Below, in pieces: positions 6,371 through 10,375 of a stretch of 10,375 nt of DNA. The translations under genes were made by a program, and so were the position numbers. Position 1 is the stretch's first letter. Every line of letters begins with the position of its first letter. Under the pieces are notes generated by a model. That model made no database searches. It worked only from the letters and a program-made list of their open reading frames with translations, and was not told the origin of the DNA. This DNA comes from an uncultured Micrococcus sp. (lineage in GTDB: Bacteria; Actinomycetota; Actinomycetes; Actinomycetales; Micrococcaceae), in assembly GCA_946222435.1 (NCBI GenBank), contig CAMIOJ010000052.1, positions 1 through 10,375 on the forward strand. The letters are read 5' to 3'.

Positions 6371-6926
6371 TGACACGACCCAGGTAGTCGCCGGTGCGGG
6401 TGTCCACCTTGATCTTGGTGCCCTGCTCCACGAACAGCGGGACCTGGACCTCGGCGCCGGTCTCCACGGTGGCCGGCTTGGTGCCGGCGTTGGAGCGGTC
6501 GCCCTGCAGGCCCGGCTCGGTGTAGGTGATCTCCAGGACCACGGAGGCAGGCATCTCGAGGTACAGCGGGGTGCCCTCGTTCATGGCGATGGTGACCTTG
6601 GCGTTCTCCAGCATGTACTTGGCGGCGTCGCCCACGACGGCCTCGGAGACCGGGATCTGGTCGTAGGTCTTCACGTCCATGAAGATGTAGTCCTCGCCGT
6701 CCTGGTACAGGTACTCGTAGTCCGAGCGGTCCACGGTGGCGATCTCGACCTTGGCGCCGGCGTTGAAGGTCTTGTCCACGGTCTTGCCGGTGGTGATGTT
6801 CTTCAGCTTAGTGCGCACGAAGGCGCCGCCCTTGCCCGGCTTCACGTGCTGGAACTCGATGACGTTCCAGAGCTGGTTCTCGAGGTTGAGGACGGCGCCG
6901 TTCTTGATGTCGCTGGTGTTTGCCAC
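6363..6926 (-). CDS. efp: Translation elongation factor P
   Basis: EF-P binds between the ribosomal P and E sites and stimulates peptide bond formation at proline-rich stretches. The 187-residue product has the normal length and three-domain layout. The KOW-like domain I contains NGAVLNLENQLWNVIEFQHV and the loop KPGKGGAF with the tip Lys32. Domains II and III contain VDKTFNAGAKVE, YLYQDGEDYIFMD, YTEPGLQGDRSNAGTKPATV and the end GTKIKVDTRTGDYLGRVN. The signature at the domain III junction is intact. Actinobacterial EF-P is thought to work with an unmodified lysine, and no modification gene is visible here. The residue two after the lysine is Gly, where many relatives have Pro. The GTG at 6926 begins the family-typical MANTSDIKNG and has GGGAGAG about six bases upstream. 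The open frame extends farther up only as a shadow of aroB. The 3' end overlaps nusB. Confidence 0.97.
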   Translation of the reverse strand: MANTSDIKNGAVLNLENQLWNVIEFQHVKPGKGGAFVRTKLKNITTGKTVDKTFNAGAKVEIATVDRSDYEYLYQDGEDYIFMDVKTYDQIPVSEAVVGDAAKYMLENAKVTIAMNEGTPLYLEMPASVVLEITYTEPGLQGDRSNAGTKPATVETGAEVQVPLFVEQGTKIKVDTRTGDYLGRVND

Positions 6927-7027
6927 GTTCTTCTCTCCCGCGGTCGTGACGCGCGGCGTCAGGGCGCGCGCGAGTCGGTCTTCTTCTTCTCGGGTGTGCG
7001 CCCGCCAGTCTACGGCAGGCGCGGGTC
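6927..7027 (-). promoter_or_regulatory. aroB-efp gap with candidate efp promoter -10 and small leader hairpin
   Basis: This 101-base gap holds TAGACT (minus strand, 7012-7007), a good TANNNT -10 match. Initiation near 7000 would give an efp leader of about 74 bases. No clear -35 is present 16-18 bases upstream; that region falls across the aroB stop. A purine-rich GAAGAAGAAGA tract follows. A six-pair hairpin with a three-base loop (6947-6952 with 6956-6961) lies just before the efp ribosome site. No ORF of note is present. The promoter call rests on the -10 alone. Confidence 0.4.
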
Positions 7028-8212
7028 TCACTCGGCGATCTCCTGGTACGCCGCGAACAGCAGCGAGGCGTCCGGGACGTCCACCGTGCCGGGCTGGCCG
7101 AGGCCGTCCAGCAGGACGAAGCGCAGCCGGTCGCCGCGGTTCTTCTTGTCCCGCTGGATGCCCTCCAGGAGGGTCTGCCAGCGGTCGCCGCGGTAGGAGA
7201 CCGGCAGGCCGAGGGACTGCAGCACGGACCAGTGGCGGTCCGCGGTCGCGTCGTCCAGCCGGCCCAGGGAGCGGGCCAGCTCGGCGGCGAACACGAGGCC
7301 CACGGACACGGCGGCGCCGTGGCGCCACTGGTACCGTTCGGCCAGCTCGATCGCATGGGCCAGGGTGTGGCCGTAGTTGAGCGCCTCGCGGCGGCCGTTC
7401 TCCTTCAGGTCCTCGGTGACGATCTCGGCCTTGACGGCGATCGCGCGCTCGATGAGCTCGCGCAGCACCGTGGAGTGCGGGTTCTGTGCCTTCTCCGGGT
7501 CCGCCTCGATCAGGTCGAGGATCGCCGGGTCGGCGATGAAGCCGCACTTGACGACCTCGGCGAGGCCGGAGATCAGCTCGTTGGCCGGGAGGGTCAGGAG
7601 CGTGTCCAGGTCGGCCAGCACACCGGCCGGCGGGTGGAAGGACCCCACGAGGTTCTTCCCCTCGGCGGTGTTGATGCCGGTCTTGCCGCCCACGGCGGCG
7701 TCCACCATGCCCAACAGGGTGGTGGGCATGTGCACCACCCGCACGCCGCGCAGCCAGGTGGCGGCCACGAAGCCGGCGACGTCGGAGACGGCTCCGCCGC
7801 CCACGGAGACGATCGCGTCCGAGCGGGTGAAGTTGTTCTGGCCCAGGACCTGCCAGCAGAAGCCGGCGACCTGCAGGTGCTTGCCCTCCTCGGCGTCCGG
7901 GATCTCGGCGGTGAGGGAGGTCAGGCCGGCGGCCTCGAGGTCGTTCTTGACCACGTCGCCCGTGGCGCGCAGGGCACGCGGGTGGATGATCAGCACCCGC
8001 TGCACGTGCGGGCCGAGCATGGCGGGCAGCCGGCCGAGCAGGCCGCGTCCGACGACCACGTCGTAGCCGCCGCGGGCGGCGGCCTCGGAGCCTCCGGAGA
8101 CGGGGATGACCGTGGCGTCGCCGTCTCCGGTGCGGTCGGCGGCGTGCTGGGCGGCCGGGTCGGAGGAGACCCTGTCCGGGGTCTCCTGGTGCTCCTGGGG
8201 GCGTTCCGTCAT
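7028..8212 (-). CDS. aroB: 3-dehydroquinate synthase
   Basis: AroB converts DAHP to 3-dehydroquinate, the second step of the shikimate pathway, using NAD+ and a divalent metal. The 394-residue product carries the NAD-binding SVGGGAVSDVAGFVAATWLRG region (136-156), the block PTTLLGMVDAAVGGKTGIN (163-181) and FHPPAGVLADLDTL (192-205). Predicted metal ligands are Glu218 (GLAEVVKCG), His282 (NYGHTLAHAIE) and His298 (WRHGAAVSVG). The 16-residue spacing of the two His equals that of fungal DHQS (H271/H287). DKKNRG (355-360) near the C-terminus is also conserved. About 34 polar residues precede the conserved VIPVSG region and lengthen it slightly. ATG 8212 is used because no alternative start codon lies between it and the conserved region. 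AAGGAG is upstream at a long spacing of 12 bases. It starts nine bases after the aroK stop. Confidence 0.96.
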   Translation of the reverse strand: MTERPQEHQETPDRVSSDPAAQHAADRTGDGDATVIPVSGGSEAAARGGYDVVVGRGLLGRLPAMLGPHVQRVLIIHPRALRATGDVVKNDLEAAGLTSLTAEIPDAEEGKHLQVAGFCWQVLGQNNFTRSDAIVSVGGGAVSDVAGFVAATWLRGVRVVHMPTTLLGMVDAAVGGKTGINTAEGKNLVGSFHPPAGVLADLDTLLTLPANELISGLAEVVKCGFIADPAILDLIEADPEKAQNPHSTVLRELIERAIAVKAEIVTEDLKENGRREALNYGHTLAHAIELAERYQWRHGAAVSVGLVFAAELARSLGRLDDATADRHWSVLQSLGLPVSYRGDRWQTLLEGIQRDKKNRGDRLRFVLLDGLGQPGTVDVPDASLLFAAYQEIAE

Positions 8213-8221
8213 CGGGGCGGG

Positions 8222-8851
8222 TCACTCCTTCTTTCGGTGGCGGACCGAGTCCACGATACGCCAGGCCACGTCCTGGGAGCTGAGCCCGGTGGTGTCGATG
8301 GTCACGTCCGCGACCTCACGGTAGAGGTGGTCCCGTTCGTTCCGAAGCCGCTCCCAGTGGCCCTGCGGGTCGCCCTTCAGCGCCGGGCGCCCCTGGCCGC
8401 CGCGCACCCGTCGCAGGGCGACCGCGGTGGAGACGTCCAGATGCACCACCAGGTCGTCGGACTCGACCAGCCGGCGCCGGGTCGCCGCGCTGAGCACGGC
8501 TCCCCCGCCGCAGGAGAGCACGAACGGCCGGTGCCGGCTGAGCAGGTGCGCCATCACCTGTTCCTCGGCCCGGCGGAACGCGGGCTCGCCGTGCTCCGCG
8601 AAGTATGCGGGGATCGGCCCGTGGGCCTGGACGAACACCGTGTCCGCGTCCAGGTGAGCGCAGCCGACCAGCCGCGCCAGCTCACGGCCGACCGTGGACT
8701 TGCCGCACCCCATGGGGCCCACCAGCACGATGCGGCGGCGCAGCCGCCAGCGCCAGAGCCAGGCGGACGGGACGCGCAGCCGCTCCAGCTCACGTTCGAC
8801 GGCCTGGACCATCCTGCGCCAGCGGTGCTCGCCGACGGTGCCGGGGGTCAC
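8222..8851 (-). CDS. aroK: Shikimate kinase with N-terminal extension
   Basis: AroK phosphorylates shikimate at the 3-hydroxyl using ATP, the fifth shikimate-pathway step. The P-loop core starts at about residue 40 with IVLVGPMGCGKSTVGRELA (Walker A 45-53). Shikimate-binding DAD (68-70), FRRAEEQ (92-98) and SCGGGAVL (113-120) follow, then the lid GRPALKG (154-160) and the adenine-region RNERDHLY (170-177). The core length is normal, but about 38 residues precede it, including the Trp/Arg cluster WLWRWRLRRR (31-40). The GTG at 8851 overlaps the aroC stop as GTGA with no Shine-Dalgarno, consistent with coupled translation. An ATG at 8812 would give 196 residues but has its purine run too close. 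Either start leaves an extension. The domain call is firm and the exact N-terminus is uncertain. Confidence 0.93.
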   Translation of the reverse strand: MTPGTVGEHRWRRMVQAVERELERLRVPSAWLWRWRLRRRIVLVGPMGCGKSTVGRELARLVGCAHLDADTVFVQAHGPIPAYFAEHGEPAFRRAEEQVMAHLLSRHRPFVLSCGGGAVLSAATRRRLVESDDLVVHLDVSTAVALRRVRGGQGRPALKGDPQGHWERLRNERDHLYREVADVTIDTTGLSSQDVAWRIVDSVRHRKKE

Positions 8852-10080
8852 GGCAGCGGATCGCCCATGTGGGCCTCGGACGCCCTGCCCGTCGGCTCCG
8901 GCAGCGGGGTCAGGGAGGCGGTGAAGGCCTCGAGGTTCCGCCTCGTCTCGGCGAGCGAGTCCCCGCCGAACTTCTCCATCACGGCGTCCGCCAGCACGAG
9001 GGCGACCATGGCCTCCGCCACGATGCCGGCGGCGGGCACGGCGGCCACGTCGGAGCGCTGGTGGTGGGCGGTGGTCTCCTCGCCGGTGGCCATGTCCACG
9101 GTGCCCAGAGCCCGCGGGACGGTGGCGATGGGCTTCATGGCGGCGCGGACGCGAAGCACCTCGCCGGTGGACATGCCGGCCTCGATGCCGCCGGCCCGGT
9201 CCGTGGCCCGGTGGGGCCGGCCGTCGGCGCCGCGGACGATCGCGTCGTGGGCGTCGCTGCCGCGGCGCGACGCGGTGTCGAACCCGTCGCCCACCTCCAC
9301 GCCCTTGATGGCCTGGATGCCCATGAGGGCGCCGGCCAGGCGGGCGTCGAGGCGGCGGTCCCAGTGCACATGGGAGCCGAGGCCGACAGGCAGCCCGTAG
9401 GCCAGCACCTCGACGACGCCGCCGAGGGTCTCGCCCTCCTTGCGGGCGGCGTCCACCTCCGCGACCATCGCGGCGGAGGTCTCCGGGTCGATGCACCGCA
9501 CCGGGTCCTCGTCCAGCCGGGTCTCGTCCTCAGGGCGTGGGAACGCACAGCCGGCCGGCAGGGAGACGCCGCCGAACGCGACGGTGTGGGAGACGATCCT
9601 CACCCCGAGCTCGGCCAGCATGCTCCGGGCGACCGTGCCCAGGGCCACGCGGGCGGCGGTCTCCCGGGCGGAGGCCCGCTCGAGCAGGGGGCGTGCCTCG
9701 TCGAAGCCGTACTTCTGCATGCCGGTGAGGTCCGCGTGGCCGGGGCGCGGCCGGGTGAGCCGGGCGGCGCGGGCCAGGCCCTCGAGCTCGGCGTCGTCGA
9801 CCGGGTCCGCGGACATGACCTTCTCCCACTTCGGCCACTCGGTGTTGCCGACCTGGATCGCCACCGGGGAGCCCAAGGTGAGCCCGTGGCGGACACCGCC
9901 GAGAAGGGTCACCTGGTCCTGCTCGAACTTCATGCGCGCGCCGCGGCCGTAGCCGAGGCGGCGCCGTGCGAGGGCGTCCTGGATCGCCTCCGTGGTCAGG
10001 GGGATGCCCGCGGGCAGTCCCTCGACGATTCCGGTCAGAGCGGGTCCATGCGATTCACCCGCGGTCAGCCAACGCACCAT
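8848..10080 (-). CDS. aroC: Chorismate synthase
   Basis: AroC removes phosphate from EPSP to form chorismate, the branch point to Phe, Tyr, Trp, folate and quinones. It needs reduced FMN. The 410-residue product begins MVRWLTAGESHGPAL, the canonical N-terminus with catalytic His11. RPRPGHADL (110-118) supplies the second catalytic His115. ERASARETAARVA (134-146), GSHVHWDRRLDA (235-246), GGIEAGMSTGE (297-307) and HQRSDV (340-345) complete the family signatures. Length is normal for actinobacteria (about 390-405). I chose ATG 10080 because the protein starts precisely at the conserved sequence. An in-frame extension to 10173 has no family similarity. The immediate ribosome site is weak (GAGAG). 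A stronger GGGAGG lies 22 bases upstream and fits a short overlapping ORF instead (separate entry). The stop overlaps the aroK GTG. Confidence 0.97.
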   Translation of the reverse strand: MVRWLTAGESHGPALTGIVEGLPAGIPLTTEAIQDALARRRLGYGRGARMKFEQDQVTLLGGVRHGLTLGSPVAIQVGNTEWPKWEKVMSADPVDDAELEGLARAARLTRPRPGHADLTGMQKYGFDEARPLLERASARETAARVALGTVARSMLAELGVRIVSHTVAFGGVSLPAGCAFPRPEDETRLDEDPVRCIDPETSAAMVAEVDAARKEGETLGGVVEVLAYGLPVGLGSHVHWDRRLDARLAGALMGIQAIKGVEVGDGFDTASRRGSDAHDAIVRGADGRPHRATDRAGGIEAGMSTGEVLRVRAAMKPIATVPRALGTVDMATGEETTAHHQRSDVAAVPAAGIVAEAMVALVLADAVMEKFGGDSLAETRRNLEAFTASLTPLPEPTGRASEAHMGDPLP

Positions 10081-10097
10081 GCCCGGCAGTCTCTCAC
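10065..10097 (-). CDS. Possible 10-codon upstream ORF overlapping the aroC start
   Basis: A GTG at 10097 with GGGAGG (10108-10103) five bases upstream opens a ten-residue frame, MRDCRAWCVG, that stops with TGA at 10067-10065. It overlaps the aroC ATG (10080) in a different frame. Its ribosome site is better than that of aroC itself. It contains one Trp and two Cys. It could act as a leader or upstream ORF tuning aroC initiation, or be a chance result of GC-rich composition. There is no conservation evidence available here. Confidence 0.2.
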   Translation of the reverse strand: MRDCRAWCVG

Positions 10098-10209
10098 GGT
10101 CGCCTCCCGACGACGGCCCCGTGCCCGCGCATGTCTGCTCTCCGGACATCGTGGTCCAGGATGTGGGCGGCACCGCCCTGATCCGTCGGACACGTCCGCA
10201 GCCGGCCGG
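10081..10209 (-). other. aroE-aroC gap with terminator-like inverted repeat
   Basis: This 129-base gap contains the perfect inverted repeat GGGCGG-CA-CCGCCC (10165-10178), able to form a five- to six-pair hairpin about 32 bases after the aroE stop, without a T-run. A CCGGCCGG palindrome (10202-10209) abuts the aroE stop. I see no convincing -35/-10 pair for aroC, so aroC may be read through from aroE or use a weak promoter. No full-size gene fits. As I recall, relatives in this family can carry a prepilin peptidase gene near here, and it is absent from this gap. Confidence 0.35.
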
Positions 10210-10375
10210 TCAGCTGCGGGCAGGCAGACCGATCGCCCGTGCCATCACGGCGGTGACCTCGGTCCAGTCCGCCTGCTCGACGCGTTCGCGCAGCGCGGGT
10301 TCGGCGCCGTGCACCACGGCAGCGGCGGCGAAGAGGCGCACCTGCTCCACCGCCTGGTAGAGCAGCATCTCCAGC
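10210..10375 (-). CDS. aroE: Shikimate dehydrogenase, C-terminal end (5' part outside window)
   Basis: AroE reduces 3-dehydroshikimate to shikimate with NADPH, the fourth shikimate-pathway step. Only the last 54 residues are visible. They begin LEMLLYQAVEQVRLFAAAAV, which matches the conserved AroE C-terminal helix (G-x-x-MLxxQA-x-x-x-F) that includes the substrate-contacting Gln. The tail continues to IGLPARS and stops with TGA at 10212-10210. The same strand and adjacency to aroC, aroK and aroB strengthen the assignment. Because the catalytic Lys/Asp and nucleotide-binding regions lie outside the window, completeness cannot be judged. Confidence 0.8.
   Translation of the reverse strand, partial: LEMLLYQAVEQVRLFAAAAVVHGAEPALRERVEQADWTEVTAVMARAIGLPARS

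Noticed and set aside
6927..8225. Upstream continuation of the efp frame through aroB
   Set aside because: It is low-complexity shadow sequence. EF-P begins at its conserved N-terminus at 6926.
7232..9400. Long plus-strand open frame antisense to aroB, aroK and aroC
   Set aside because: Shadow frame created by GC-rich third positions. There are no family motifs and no credible ribosome site.
8852..9496. Upstream continuation of the aroK frame into aroC
   Set aside because: The translation is Arg/Gly/His-rich shadow of aroC. The GTGA junction at 8851 gives a natural start.
10081..10173. N-terminal extension of aroC to an ATG at 10173
   Set aside because: Chorismate synthase starts at MVRWLTAGESHG. 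The 31 extra residues have no family similarity, and no better ribosome site is in frame.
1..10375. A new defence, mobile or CRISPR-like system
   Set aside because: All of the coding space is taken by recognisable core genes on one strand with uniform composition. No transposase, integrase, direct-repeat array or tRNA-linked att-like repeats were seen.

Overview
This is a very GC-rich, gene-dense actinobacterial chromosome segment. The gene order, the protein signatures (for example an actinobacterial GICFGNQ CarA and an EF-P with an unmodified-type KPGKG loop) and the base composition point to Micrococcaceae, most likely Micrococcus or a close relative. The genus is inferred from memory, not from a search. 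All supported genes lie on the minus strand, so transcription runs from the right edge (10375) to the left edge (1).

Reading in the direction of transcription there are three blocks. (1) Shikimate/chorismate block: the 3' end of aroE (shikimate dehydrogenase), a 129-base gap, then aroC, aroK and aroB. (2) Translation/transcription factor pair: efp and nusB, which overlap, preceded by a 101-base gap with a promoter-like -10. (3) De novo pyrimidine (UMP) block: a 180-base leader, then pyrR, pyrB, pyrC, a small membrane protein with a predicted cytoplasmic PH-like domain, carA and the 5' part of carB. The layout resembles the pyrR-pyrB-pyrC-membrane gene-carA-carB order of mycobacteria.

The genes work together as follows. 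AroB, AroE, AroK and AroC catalyse four of the seven steps from DAHP to chorismate. CarA/CarB make carbamoyl phosphate, PyrB joins it to aspartate, and PyrC closes the ring to dihydroorotate. PyrR senses uridine nucleotides and should repress the block. NusB is an antitermination factor and EF-P rescues ribosomes at polyproline.

The most informative non-coding signal is in front of pyrR. A sequence closely matching the Bacillus-type PyrR-binding RNA loop lies directly on the pyrR Shine-Dalgarno, and no U-tract terminator is visible between it and the start. That arrangement predicts translational repression by PyrR rather than transcription attenuation, as reported for Mycobacterium smegmatis. 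Other points of interest are a possible 10-codon upstream ORF overlapping the aroC start, a Trp/Arg-rich N-terminal extension on shikimate kinase, and an EF-P loop variant. I saw no mobile elements, CRISPR arrays, rRNA or tRNA genes. The rest is ordinary core-metabolism sequence, and I found no convincing new multi-gene system.
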